DNA of 64,000 nt from assembly GCF_000715075.1 (NCBI RefSeq), contig NC_134080.1, positions 73,005,291 through 73,069,290 of the forward strand. Reading direction: 5' to 3'. The notes under the pieces were generated by a model that ran no database searches, had not been told where the DNA came from, and worked only from the letters and a program-made list of their open reading frames with translations. Both the position numbers and the translations under genes were made by a program. The stretch comes from Nicotiana tabacum (taxonomy: Eukaryota > Streptophyta > Magnoliopsida > Solanales > Solanaceae). Below are positions 23,296-35,557 of this stretch, one piece after another (the stretch's first letter is position 1; the number at the start of each line of letters is the position of its first letter).

Positions 23296-26200
23296 GAAAT
23301 GGTATCTATACAGTGCATGTTCTAGTCACATGACAGGCGACGGGAATCTATTTAAAGAAGTTACAAAAAAAAATGGAGGAAATATCAAGTTTGGTGATTA
23401 TTTGAAAGGTAAAATCATCGGCACCGGTACAGTTCCATTCAATAATAACTGTGATATCACAGAAGTTTATTTTGTGGATGGACAAAACAATATTCTCCTG
23501 AGCATACTCCAACTGCGGGACTTTGGTTATGAAGTCAAATTCAAGAAAAAACGTTGTGCTATTGAGGATGAAACGGGTAAAATTATTCTCCTAGGAAAAA
23601 GGTATGAAAATATTTATATACTAGACTGCATTGAAAATTTAGATGGTCACATTTGTCTGGCATCCATATCTGATGACCCCTAGCTTTGGCATAAGAAACA
23701 TGGCCATGTAAGCATACACCTGATTGAAAACCTTTCTAGACATGACCTAGTTATTGGCCTTCCTGAGCTCAATTTCTCTAGGAATCATGTATATGATGCA
23801 TGCCAACTTGGAAAACAAAGCAGAAACTCTTTCAAACCCAAATATAATGTGTCCACAACCAAGTCCCTACAATTACTACATATGAACTTGTTTGGACTTA
23901 CTAGAACTGCTAGCATTGGAGGTAAACGATGTGTATTTGTTATTGTTGATGACTACTCACGCTTTACTTAGGTAATATTTCTATCTCATAAAGATGAAGT
24001 TTTGAAAAAATTTGAGATCTTCTACAAAAGAATTGAGAGCAAAAAAGGGTATTTCATTTCAACCATACAAAGCGTTCATGGAGGTGAATTTGAGAGCAGA
24101 TCATTTGAAGAATTCTACAATGATCAAGGATACACTCATTGTTTCTCAGCCCCTAGATCACCTCAATATAATAGAGTGATTGAACGAAAAAATAGAACTT
24201 TACAAGACATGGATAGAACAATGATATTAGAACACTCTCTACCAAATCACTCTCAGGCAGAAGCAGTCAGCACAATGTGCCATATTCTCAACAGATGTCT
24301 CAAACGGCCTATTCGAAAGAAGACTCCATACGAACTGTGGAAAGATAAAAGGCCAAACATAGGCTACTTTCATCCCTTTAGAAGCAAGTGCTTCATTCAC
24401 AATAATGATAAGGACAATCTTGGTAAGTTCTATCTAAGAAGAGACTAGGTACATTTCTTAGTTATTCAAATAATAGTAGGTCTTTTAGTGTATATTACAA
24501 ATGTACATTATGTGTAGAGGAATCAGTTTATGTTATCTTTGATATAATAATATTGTGGCCGAAAAAGGAATCATTGCAGGTGATAAAGATATCAATCAAG
24601 ACATATCGAAGATGAATGAATCTCAGGAACCAAAGAAGTCCACTAACAATAGCAATGAACCTACAAAGTCGACTAATGAATGTATTAGCGATCATGCTGA
24701 ACCTCAGAATGAGTCGACTACTCAGGCAGCTAAAATAAGACCAAACGAATGGAGAAGTGAACTTTAATATCCATAGAAATTCATCTTAGAAAATCCAAAT
24801 GATGGAATGAAAACAAATGTAGCCCTTAAGAAAAAGGCTAATATTGCACTCATATCTCAAATCGAACTAAAGAAGGTTGATGAAGCCTTAAAAGACTCCA
24901 GCTGGGCACAAGCCATGCAAGATGAACCTGATCAATTTGACAAAAATTAAGTATGAAAACTAGTGCCTAAGCCAACAAATGCTACAATTGTTGGAACCAA
25001 ATGGGTATTCCGAAACAAGTTGAATGAGGATGGGAAGGTAGTTAGGAACAAAGCCAGATTAGTTGCTCAAGGCTACTCACATTAGGAAAGAGTTGACTAT
25101 GATGAAATATTTGCTCTGGTAGCTCATTTTTCAATTCGTATATTACTTGCATATGCATCTTTTAAAGATTTTAAACTTTTTCAAATGGATGTTAAAAATG
25201 CTTTCTTAAATGGTTTTATTTATGAGGTGGTATATGCAAAATAATCTCCTTGATTTGAGAACTCACAATTTCCTTACCATATGTACAAGTTGACTAAAGC
25301 CCTTTATGGACTCAAGCAAACCCTCAAGCTTGGTATGAGAGGCTAAGTTCATTTCTAAATGATCATGGATTTACTAGAGTTAAAGTAGGTACTACATTAT
25401 TTATCAAAAGATCCTCTGAAGGTAATCTCATTATTCAGATTTACATCGATGATATTATTTTTGGTAGTACTAACTCTCTTTTGTGCAAGAATTTCTCAAA
25501 TTTCATGCAGAGTGAGTTCGAAATGAGTATGATGGGAGAACTTATATTCTTCCTTGGACTTCAAATTCAGCAATGAGAAAATGGCACATTTATTGTTCAG
25601 ACCAAGTACATTAAGGGGTTGATTTAAAAGTTCGGCATGAGCAATGCTAAAATAATTGGAACGCCTATGAGTCCATCAACCACTCTTGATAAATATGAGA
25701 AAGGAAAATCAGTGGACGAGAATACGTATTGTGGATTGATTGGATCACTACTATACTTAATTTCTACTCGACCATATATCTTATTCAATATGTTTAAATA
25801 TACCAAGTTTCAGTCAGCTCATAAGGAGTCACATTTAACCGCAGTGAAGCAAATAATTCATTATCTTAGCAGAACTACTTCTCATGGACTATGGTATCCA
25901 TGTTCAAATAATTTTAAACTTGAAAGATTTTTAGATGTTGAACTTTCAGGTGACAAAGAAGACAGGAAACGCACTAGTGGGACGTGTGAATTGTTAGGGA
26001 AAATATTAATTTCCAAGAATAGCAAAAAATAAGGATCAGTGGCTTTGTCCACAACTGAGGCAGAATACATTGCTATTGGACAATGTTGTGCTCTACTACT
26101 TTGGATGTCCTATCAGTTAGGTGACTATGAATTATCTTTTAAGCCCATCTAAATATTCTATGACAATTCTTTTGTTATATGTCTCTCAAAGAATCATGTG

Positions 26201-26404
26201 CATCATTCTAGAGCTAAGCATATAGACATCAAACACCATTTTATTAGAGATCATGTTCTTAAAAAAGATATAGAATTAATGTTTGTGAGCACCAAGGATC
26301 AATTAGCGAACACTTTTACAGAACCCTCACTTAAGATAGATTTTGTGCTTTGTAGGGCTCTCTTGGCATTATTTCACATTATACCAAAATTAGGACTTAT
26401 GTGA
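23296..26404 (+). pseudogene. Pol pseudogene, Sirevirus-type: PR-IN-RT-RH
   Basis: Protease: the box reads W-Y-L-Y-S-A-C with HMTG following, and the catalytic Asp codon is Tyr at 23309-23311. Integrase: a GAG-pre-integrase HxxxH region is at 23686-23760. In the core, the first catalytic Asp is replaced by Asn (HMNLFG, about 23880) and the second by Val (SVHGGEF, about 24072). The Glu in NRVIERKNRTL (about 24170) remains. RT: WVFRNKL near 25005 and the catalytic YIDD at 25442-25453, with a frameshift near 25320. RNase H: 25900-26300, with EAEYIA at about 26060 and KHIDIKHHFIRD at about 26218. The element has long been inactive. Confidence 0.87.
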
Positions 26405-26648
26405 CGTTATTTATTTTTACTGCCATACTTTTGACATATTTCCTTATGTGTGTAAGTACCACTAATGATATGCCTTCTATTTTTCCTTTTTCACAACTTT
26501 TTAGAAGAAAGTCAATCATCACGTCGTATGTCTAATGCCTTTTCCCTTTCTGCAGTCAACCATCTATCTCACATCTTTTTAGTCTCCTTTCACCATTCTA
26601 TTTCTCTCACGTTGTTTTTATCACCAAATCCTTACCTTCATCTCAACA

Positions 26649-28050
26649 ATGGCGAAAATTCTCAAAAATCCTTCTGCATCAACCTGAAAAAACACTCACT
26701 CCAGAATAAAGCCTTCGTCAAAACCTCCAGGACCAGTCGATTTAGGGTCAGATCACTCTGAAGAATTTGCCTCTTCACAATCAGAACTCTCCGATGATGC
26801 GCGTAGCCTTATTGAAAAAGCCCTAAGTAAGCGTCCGATGGAAGATAACTTTGAGTCGCTCACTCCCAAAATGTCCAAAACAGATCTCTCAAGCTATTTG
26901 GACTCTGACATCAACTTCTGGGACACCCTAAATAGATACGTCATCATCTTATTCAAAGACAAACCTGTTGCCTATGGCAGGATCATTGATTTGAACGACA
27001 TGGAAGCTTCAATTGCAAGGTTAAGGAACTCTTCGACTTCTAAGCGTGGAAAAATTTTCTTTCTCTGCCTCCTCCAAAGTATATGAATCTCTTGTCAAAA
27101 TATTTTATGCAAATCTCCATTCCCCAAAACCTAACAAATTAGAGTCTCTAGTTCTTGGTAAGCGCATTTTTCTGGACTATGCCATGTTTGATTCTATTTT
27201 TTAGTGTAAGTGCTCTGGATTTTCTATGTTGTTCAAAAATACATGGCCCGAAGACTTTGAAATTTCTTTTGATCAAGCGAAAAGATGCATAACTGAGTCA
27301 CCCACTGATTCCCTACCTAGTCAATTAGGTCCTAGTAATGTTAGTTTTGAAACACGGGTTCTAGCACACATTGTGGCAACCACTCTACTTCCACGTATAG
27401 GATCCTTCTCAACTTTCTCCCAACGAGATGCTTTCTTTGTTTACTGTCTCCTAACAAAGCATAAAGTCAAATTGTCCTCCTGGGTCATCAATTTCATGAT
27501 CGAGAGTGCCGATGATCCCACACGTTTTCCCTATGAAATGGTCATTACCCGCCTTCTCGAAGCCCACAACATCTCTCTTTCTAACTATCCCTATGTCACT
27601 ATCACTAAGTCCTACAACTCCAGATCTTTTGCTAACATGGGATACGTTATTGTGAAAGGCACTTGGATAAAGAAGCAAGAAAGTGAAGCCAAGACTGCCC
27701 CAGTTGATTCGAAAGCCAAGGCTTATATTTCTCCCCTAGTGTATGTGAACTTGATCTTGTGGAAAAGCTAACTGCTATCAATGACAAGTTGGCCATCATC
27801 AAGGATTTACTGGTCTCCACTCAAACCACAATTGGAGATATTCATATTATCAAAGTAGATAGGCTATGATGTATCCAAGATAAGAGTTCAAATCCTCATG
27901 GCAGCAGAGAATGCAATAAAAGCTTTCAAGGAAGTCCTTGATAGAATCGATGGGATATCAGTCTAAGTAAATGCTAGCATTGATCGTCTCAGGAAACTAT
28001 TTGCAACACTCTTACTTATTTTCTGCAATGTTGATGAATGGATGTTTAAG
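26649..28050 (+). pseudogene. Envelope-like (third ORF) remnant, Sirevirus-type
   Basis: It lies between RNase H and the 3' LTR, where Sireviruses carry an extra reading region often called env-like. The likely start is ATG 26649, with several frameshifts. The best open part is 27226-27771, with motifs FPYEMVITRLLEAHNI and a YVIVKGTWIKK tail. These resemble the conserved plant protein domain found downstream of pol in these elements (the 'putative plant transposon protein' family). I see no convincing signal peptide or transmembrane helix in what survives, so a membrane role is not supported by the sequence. Confidence 0.65.
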
Positions 28051-28353
28051 ATAGTTTTGTTTGTTTGTTTTTGGACTGAGTATTCAATCATGGGGTTGTA
28101 CAGATAAGACAATTACTTACTGTAGCATACCTAACTAGTTAGATATTACTTGCTTCGACATATTATTTGCCCATATTATGCCTTTTTATGGATGCCAAAG
28201 AGGGAGAAAGATTACAGGAAATTACAGGAACAAAAAACATTTTTAATTTTCTTGTTGCTGCCCAATTGAGGAGGAGTCGACTACAACAGACGAAGAGTCA
28301 ACTAATATACAGGGAAGTAAACTAATTTTATTTCGTTATTTTATCATCATCAA

Positions 28354-28365
28354 AACGGGGGAGAT
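28354..28365 (+). promoter_or_regulatory. Polypurine tract, Sirevirus-type element
   Basis: acgggggagat immediately precedes TGTTAGATTC, the 3' LTR start at 28366. Confidence 0.85.
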
Positions 28366-29345
28366 TGTTAGATTCAAGTTTTAATGATAAAAATTAACAT
28401 ATCTTTACTTGCGGGAACACTCTAGGAGTAAAGGAAATGAAGGAACAAAGGAAAGGAAGATTATCAAATATCTGCGAAGGAAGACAAGAAAGGAAGGAGC
28501 AAAGAAAAAAAGAAGAAAAAGATCTTTTAAGATCTGACAGTCCGTACGAAGGAAGATAATAAAGGAAGGACCAAAAATCGGAGGAGATGGAGATTGCTTA
28601 GAATCCGCTCTATATATCTATCAACATACTAGAGATCCGCTTATTAAAGAAAAGTTGTTGACTCCCAATACCAAGGGGTCTATTTTAGGCTGTTCGAATG
28701 AAAGAAGGATTTGCTTATCAATGGAAAGTTCTATCAAGATCACCAGTCAAGATAAATCAAAGGAAGCTCCACACTTATTCTTGAAAAGAATCATTCTACG
28801 ATTCATTCCAAAGATCAATTCCCTTGGGTCTGTAATCTCTCAAGATCTGCCACAATCACGAATCAAAGCACAACCCTCGAAGTTTATATATATAGTGAAA
28901 CGACAGAGAGAAGATGCATACTTTGATCGAACGAACTTCGTCCCCTTTGTTCTGCATTAAGCAAGCATTGTAATCTAAGTGTGATTTATTGTGTAGCTAA
29001 TAGAAAGGAGAAAGAGAGAAAAATATTGGTGAGACATTGTATCAAATTACAACAAGTGTACTTAGAACCAAAACGGCAGTTGGTGTTCGTGATAACATCA
29101 ACATACTTGTATGAAGTTTTTATGGAGCTTTGAAGAGAGAACCCTCTTGCAACCCAAAGGGTTTGGAGTAGGATTCACATTGAATCCAAACCAATATAAA
29201 AATACTTGATGTCATTTAAATTCTGCACTTTACATTCTTTTAGCTTTTACCTCACATCTACTTCTAGTTGGCTAATTGGTAAACTAGTCAATTACTTAGG
29301 TATAAAAAAGAAAAATCGATAATTCACCCCTCTCTTGTACTTTTA
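28366..29345 (+). repeat. Sirevirus 3' LTR (980 bp)
   Basis: It starts TGTTAGATTC after the polypurine tract. Its last 529 bp match 20993-21527. The end has changed from CTTTCA to CTTTTA. A TATA-like 'tttatatatatag' is at about 28882-28894. The start is intact, whereas the equivalent part of the 5' LTR is lost. Confidence 0.87.
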
Positions 29346-29790
29346 CGGTCTTGTTGGGCCGAAGTGTTTGGGCCTTCGTTCATTGCGCCCGTGATTTATT
29401 ACGTGATAAAGAATAGAAAATACGAAAGAATAGCAAATGCCACACAAAGTAAACTTACAATCATTAAACTGTAACACTAAAGGATTGTTGTTTTTTTTTT
29501 TTTTTTTTTGGTGGGTTCCAGGGAGGTGGGGAAGAATGGGTTCAATTGGAAGAATTGAAAATTCTAGTAAGAAACCAACTTCATCAACCACCAACGTACT
29601 TCACTTATTCAATGAGCTTCTAAAATGCTGCAATAAATAGTTAACTACAATGATTGATATTAATTTGGGGCAGGGGACCAAGGTGGGGATCGAGAAGGAT
29701 GGAGGGTGGGGCAGAGAAAAAAAGATAAGGCTAAAAATCTTTGCTGTCTTGAAATGGGCCATCATACCTAATCAACAAGCATACCTGCCT
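29346..29790. other. Upstream intergenic region of the LTP gene
   Basis: No coding region is supported. It includes a T18 run (about 29491-29509) and a purine-rich stretch (29660-29730). It is probably the promoter region of the lipid-transfer gene. Specific cis-elements cannot be assigned with confidence. Confidence 0.5.
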
Positions 29791-29791
29791 T

Positions 29792-29800
29792 CATAAATAG
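29792..29800 (+). promoter_or_regulatory. Candidate TATA box of the LTP gene
   Basis: CATAAATAG lies 57-65 bp upstream of the start codon, a normal distance for a short plant 5' leader. Confidence 0.55.
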
Positions 29801-29856
29801 ACATATACGTTGATACTAATGATACGGAAATCACCACATCACTGGCCATCTCCAGA

Positions 29857-30222
29857 ATGTTAAACAAGCAACTATTTCCTTTCCTTTTCATTTGCATCGT
29901 GGCCACAGCCACCAACACAGCAGCAGCTACAGCTGCCGATGAAACGGTCACGTGCAACACAGTGTATGATAGCCTGGAACCATGTCTTGGCTACGTGTTA
30001 GGTGGCGCAAGTGTGCCGCCAGAATGCTGCAGTGGACTTAAATCTCTCCTCGGTGCTGCACGGACCCGCACAGACCGCCAGAGCGCTTGCCAATGCGTGA
30101 AGAGCGTGGCATCAAGCGCTACCGGAGATCAAATCAGCCGTGCTGCTAGTATCCCTGGAATATGTAAGGCCAAGCTTCCTTTCAAGATTAGTGCAAATGT
30201 TGATTGCTCAAAGATCAAGTAA
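29857..30222 (+). CDS. Type-1 nonspecific lipid-transfer protein precursor
   Basis: The intact 121-residue product is a secreted plant lipid-transfer protein. It would bind acyl lipids in a hydrophobic tunnel in the cell wall and cuticle, with roles in wax/cutin assembly or defence. Residues 1-27 form a signal peptide: Lys4, then a hydrophobic core, ending in an Ala-rich stretch. The mature part has exactly eight Cys (33, 43, 57, 58, 78, 80, 103, 117). Their spacing C-X9-C-X13-CC-X19-C-X1-C-X22-C-X13-C is that of type 1 and predicts four disulfides. The two lipid-contact pentapeptides are present as TRTDR (70-74) and PFKIS (108-112). No intron is needed, and the single ATG is the only sensible start. 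Among decayed repeats, this intact frame argues for selection. Confidence 0.95.
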   Translation: MLNKQLFPFLFICIVATATNTAAATAADETVTCNTVYDSLEPCLGYVLGGASVPPECCSGLKSLLGAARTRTDRQSACQCVKSVASSATGDQISRAASIPGICKAKLPFKISANVDCSKIK

Positions 30223-33200
30223 GAGACTCTTTGTGAGTGGAATAATGTTGAATTCGATAGATCTAGCCGTTGTGTTTACCTGTTTTGTCAAGAGTTACTC
30301 AGTGGCAGTTGTACAATGAAATTATGTTTGCGTTAGTGAGAGTGGGATCGTTGATGTCCCCTTATTTCCGAGACGCTATTAATGTCCTATATTATTTTCT
30401 TATAGCTAGCACACTGTAATGTTGCTTCTTTCGATGATTTGTAGAATTAATTAAACTCGAGTAATCTCACATTTTGCAGAACTTTGATACTTCAGAAATT
30501 AGTCAAATTGACATTTGAGAAATGATTGTTTCTGTTTTAGACTGTATTCTCAACCAAAGCAGAATTCCTTCCAATAACAGGGCATTCCACAAATAAGTGG
30601 TCTCCGGATTCATAGTGAGTCTTGTAAAACACACGTAATTGAGCCTGTCAACAGTTAAAAGCCTATATTGAAGTTGTAGCCAGACATTAAATCTAGCTTA
30701 AGGTCTGGTTTCATTCCCAAACATCAAACATTCCATACAACTCGGCTATTATTGCCATTCAACTGCAGATACATCGGTCTAATTAAGCTCTGCCCTTCTC
30801 TAACTGTGACTTGCACTCGTAGTATGTTTTAGCAGAATGAGGTTTGAGTTGTTGCTAATCTTTGTTTTTAATAGTTTTATGTGTATATTGGGCTATCATC
30901 AGTTAGATTAATATGGAGTATACTAAATTAGCAAGCATATTATTCGAAAAAACATAGGGAAAATCCAAAAAAATTATATTCAACAAGTGATACAGATTCA
31001 AGGAGAGCGTTGCTCGAAATTTTAAGCAGATTTCCCTTCAAGGAGGGCATGATTAAGGGTTACAACTTTCAGATAAATTTGCTCTGACATGAGGCACATA
31101 ACTCCAATTTCAACCTTCGAATACTTTTTATGTCTCATTACACTGCGTCATCATAGCAATCAATCAACTAAGTCCTTATTCTTAAGCTAGTTAGGGTAGG
31201 TTATATGAATATTTCTTTGTAGTTCATTATTCATTTCATTCAAGCTTATATTATGTCATTCCAATACTAAACAAGTTAAACTCTATATCGAATTAAGAGC
31301 TTTTAAACATCTCATACTCTCCCCGATATACAAGACTAACTAAACTATAAAGAACTCTTGCAAATACTAGATCTAATATAAGTTGTGTAACTGCAGTAAC
31401 TAGGTCTTCGGTTCAACTAGTTGTATCTCCTACTCTGTTCATCAAAAGCTAAATTTCAATTTGTTTAGACAAATTTAAGTCTGAAATAAATTACTTCCAT
31501 GTGATTTTAGTTGTAGCTTGTGTAATTTAGCATATTCACAGTGTTACACGTCGTACGGACATCTGCATGTGAAAGTCTATGCAGGAGAACAAAATTGTCT
31601 TAAAGCAACATTCTCCCAATTTATCTTATACATCTGCTGCCTACACCCTTTATTGGAAGGGCTGGCGATGCACGTCTTATAGTCAAATGTTATGACAGGG
31701 TTAAGGGTTTGCTTGGTAACACCAGCCTAGTTGGCTATCGCTCAACGAGTAAATGATCTCTTGTGGCCAGTCACAATTTGAATGGAAGAAAATGACTTAT
31801 TCACATCTCTTGTGCTGTATGTAAAAATGAAGATTTCATGTATAAAAAAAACGTAAAACTAAAAATAAATTTGTAAAGGACTAAAAAACTAATTCCCCCC
31901 TCCAGTTTTGGAGCACAAAAACTTGATTGGGAAAAACTGAAACTCTACCAAAAATGAATTGCAAGACTTTTTGGAGAGAAGTTGTGACCACTTATGGACC
32001 ATGTCTATCAGATGTAACAACTTTGAGTAGGTAAAAAAAATCAACACAAGCTCAAAGAAGATGGCAAGAGGTCAAGTTCCAGTGTTTGATCCTTGGGCTA
32101 CTATTGGAGATATCTAGAAGTATTCTCTATTCTAGCCGCTCCATTAACTTAGCTGGCTCAAAAAGAGGTCAAATTCTAATAATGGTCCGATGCTTTGGAG
32201 AAGAGCTTTCAGTAGCTCAAGATCCATTTGGTCAGGGAATTGGTATTGACAATTTGTCCGCGAAATTTTACTGATGCTTCTCGTGTAGTGTACATAGGGG
32301 TGTATGCTGCTTTTACAGGATGGGAAGATATTCGTCAAGGTAATTAAAGAATTGTCTAAAGTAATTCTATGAGAAAGATTCTATGGTGACTTGATTTCTT
32401 TCTCTAAAGCTCACCACTTTACTTGCCTCCATAATTCTCTTATTCTCTTTTCTTATTTCTTACTGCATCACACACACAGAGCAGGTAGGGCCCTCAGCCA
32501 TCATTTGTGTTCAAGCTTTAGTTTATTAATCTGTTACTTGTTGACCAAGGAAGACACGAAAGCTAAAGCAGGTCTTCTACTAAAGAGCATAAAAGCAAAG
32601 GAAGGAAGAGGAAAATTTGCAGAAGGGCTACTTTGTTGGCCTGCTGCTGCTTTATTAAAGGGAGAATGAAACGAAAAAGGAATTAAAGTGCACACAGAAT
32701 GTTTATACTACCAATAATCATACTAGTACTGTAAGACAATTCTCTCTTTCGAGACTGTTAAGTTGCTTGGATGTTTCCTAAACGTTATCTTTATATTCAT
32801 CCTTCACTATGAATTTTTCTATAGTTGAACATCTTTCTGTACGGAACTACTCAATTAGCTTGTGGAATTCATTTTGGCTGCCTTTTTTATTTAACTCCAT
32901 CGGGATTTTCTCATCTTCTTTTGTTAGAAAGTATCTAAAGATATTTTCCCTCTCCTTTGTGCTTCTGTTCATCTTTTTGACCTGCCTACTACTTCTCAAA
33001 GCCATTACACACTTCAAATAGACATAGACCCAAAATCAATATGGAGCTAATTAGCTCAAATTATGCACAAATGCCCATTATAAAGTGAAAATTAATCCAA
33101 GTCGAAGAGAATAAGAGAAATGAAGGAAAAAGTCATTTAAGTGCATGACATTCATCTGTTATAGCTGAATCAAATTCTTCCTGAAAAATAGCATAAGTTT

Positions 33201-33239
33201 GTAACTATGCCATAACGATTATTGACATAGCAAATGATT
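30223..33239. other. Intergenic region downstream of the LTP gene
   Basis: The first ~250 bp are AT-rich and contain the probable 3' untranslated end. No other gene can be supported. 32040-32340 has higher GC and a splice-acceptor-like string (tgcttttacag, about 32310-32320), with a short open frame at 32086-32274, but I recognise no family. 32391-33020 contains two short open frames of hydrophobic or basic composition with no recognisable motif. Confidence 0.5.
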
Positions 33240-33339
33240 TAACATACTTATTATATGTAATTTGAGTGATATTTGGGGCCCTATATTTTTTGGAGCCTAA
33301 AGCCTTGGCTTTAGCTGTCTTGGGGTTGAGCCGCCCCTG
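33240..33339 (+). repeat. End fragment of a hAT-type MITE
   Basis: The segment 'ggggccctat..gagcctaaagccttggctttag..gagccgcccctg' matches the right end of the MITE at 43633-43846 and ends in CCGCCCCTG, the typical hAT terminus. No left end or 8-bp duplication was found, so only this end survives. Confidence 0.6.
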
Positions 33340-33502
33340 CAAGTACCTACGTAGGGATGATCGCCCAAAAACAACAGGTAGAACTCTATTACAACAAAAA
33401 GGAAAAGGTCAAACCACTTAAAATCGGGGACTACGTGCTCAAAGCTAAAACACAACCATTAAGTTATCGAAAGCAATTACATCATCTATCTTATCCACCT
33501 AA

Positions 33503-34063
33503 TGTTTAATCAGAAAATAGGAATTTCGGTCAAAGCTTACTTTTAGAAGAACTCGGGTTACTGATAAGCAAATATAAAAGAAATTGACTTTAATGATAGC
33601 AGAATAAGTAAAAAAAAAAAGTCAATCAGTGTATTCCAATAATATTCTCCTCCTTTACAAATGTTATTTCTTTCCTTTTATAGCTATTTCTAAGTAGTAC
33701 GTTTCTTTCCTCTCATAATTGAGCCATTATGAGCATTTAATGGCATTAATGTAACGTTATTACTGGTAATCGTAATTATTTCGTGAAGATTCTATAACGT
33801 TTTCCATCATTGATGCTCATTAATCACGGATAACACGTATCTGTACTTTTTGCTATCTAGGTTCATTCCTCTAATGTCTCTTCAAATTATCAAGAGGTCC
33901 GAATAACCGTTCCTTCTTGTTTTCTTGAATCTTTATCCGCACCTATTAAGGTTCGTGCCTATTCAACTATTCTTTGCCAGCTGCCTTTCTGTTATTGATC
34001 CATGTGTCTTGACGTGTCAGCACTTATTTAATTCCAAATGTTAACATAATTTTTCCCAATATA
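33503..34063 (-). repeat. Element F 3' LTR
   Basis: On the minus strand it starts TATATTGGG (the 5' copy has TGTATTGGG, so the TG has mutated) and ends ..GATTAAACA. It matches 43020-43591 throughout with a low level of substitution, suggesting a more recent insertion than the Tekay remnants. Confidence 0.9.
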
Positions 34064-34066
34064 GAT

Positions 34067-34078
34067 AGTCCCCCTACT
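34067..34078 (-). promoter_or_regulatory. Polypurine tract, element F
   Basis: On the minus strand agtagggggact lies just before the 3' LTR start. This is the expected plus-strand primer. Confidence 0.8.
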
Positions 34079-35482
34079 TGCCATTTATTCATCAATTGAA
34101 TATTTGGGAAGTGGATCTCATAAAAGCGGGAATTTTTGCTGCCATTCTTCGTATCATTATAACTTCTCCAAAACTGACGCTTCGCATGTCACTTCCATTT
34201 AATGCTCATGACACGTGGTAGCTTTTGATTGGTTCTACGACCCTTCAGTGCCTTTTGAGGCTTTTTTCGACTTGCATCAATCACGAAGTGACAGTTCTCA
34301 TTATGACGTTCCCATCATTACCTTTTTTGTTTGATGGTTGCTTTTGGGTATAAATATAACCTTTGTCTTTTCTTTTTCACAAAAGTTTTCCATCTTTAAA
34401 TATTTATTCTTGTCATCTTCCTCGTACAGCTATGTCTTCTTCGAATCCTAACCCCCGAAGAGTACCTATTGTTGATTAACTTCCCCTTGCTCCTTTTAGA
34501 AGCAAAAGAGGGGGAAGACTACGCAGTTTGGGATCTTCATCTATACGAGGTGCTCCTGTACCCCCACTGGGTTCTACCCCTCCTCTAGAACTAGGGGTTC
34601 TCTTCCACATAGATCTTCTTTTAGAAGTAGAGATTCTAATGAACCAGTTCGTGAACCTTTAGTAGACGAAATTGTCCCTTCTGAACTTTTTTTACACTGA
34701 TAGAGAATCGATTAGGAATCAGGTTTCTTCTATGTCTTCTCTTGATCGTGCTGACGTTTACCCTTCTCTAATTACCGAAGGTTTAATCTCTGTTGTCCGT
34801 AGGGATTACCGTTGGAGATTTGATTTCCCCATCATAATTCCTAATGAAAATCAAAGAATCACATCCTACATGACTGGATTTTCTTTCGTGTATACATATT
34901 CCTTTACACTGAATTTTAAACCTCCCATTGATCCTGTTATCATTGAGTTCTGTCGTTTTTTCAATGTTTGTCTAGGACAAATTGGCCCCATTGTGTGGAG
35001 GGTTGTTGCTTGTCTAAGGCACTTAGCTAGTTTGGCTAATTTGCCTTTTACTTTTTCCGTTTGATCCACCTCTACTCCCCTAAGCTGTTCCGGCATAGGA
35101 TCTTTACTTTAGTGGCGAGGAGTAAAAGAGTTTTAGTCAGCCCTGAGGATGACAAGGACCGTGAATGGTATGCTATATTTATTGCTAATCCTACTGTAGG
35201 ATTAGTAGGTGAAGAGAATGTACCATTCCCTGAAAAGTGGAATTTTGCACATAAGTTTACTTTTGCAACCTTCTCTCTTCTTTTTTTTTCCTTTTTCGTT
35301 TTGAAGGGATTTGTTTTTCCCGCGGCTGTTCTAACTTTCTCTTTTTTCAGCAACCATGGAAACTGTTGATGAGATTCCCAATTTTCCTGGTTGGGTAGAG
35401 AAATTATTGACTGTTGCTCTGATGGAAGGTAGATCCTGGAAAAATCTTTCACACAGGTTTGGTTGGAAGGCTAAAACTCATG

Positions 35483-35557
35483 GTAAATACTTTACCCTTT
35501 TTATTTAATTTTCATTCATCTTTCCCTTAGAATTTATTTGAACCTTCTTTTTATCAG
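35483..35557 (+). other. Intron in the element F antisense gene
   Basis: Donor G|GTAAAT and acceptor TTTTTATCAG|G. Removing 75 bp joins ..KTHG to FPIRG in one frame. Confidence 0.75.

Larger units (their letters stand above)
20993..29345 (+). mobile_element. Sirevirus-type Ty1/copia element with extra 3' reading region
   Basis: The order is 5' LTR fragment, PBS, gag with zinc knuckles, protease, integrase, RT, RNase H, envelope-like region, polypurine tract, full 3' LTR. Integrase before RT identifies copia. The long gag with a coiled-coil and two knuckle remnants, together with a reading region after RNase H, fits the Sirevirus/SIRE lineage. All modules carry stops or frameshifts and several catalytic residues are lost. 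The 5' LTR lacks its first ~450 bp where it meets the minus-strand LTR end at 20991. Confidence 0.85.

Noticed and set aside
32086..32669. Possible small host genes downstream of the LTP gene
   Set aside because: The frames are short, with no recognisable domain or consistent exon structure; evidence is too weak to call.
35255..35350. A first intron of the element F antisense gene with donor at 35255
   Set aside because: The acceptor at 35350 is convincing, but this donor does not preserve frame, so the boundary was left open.
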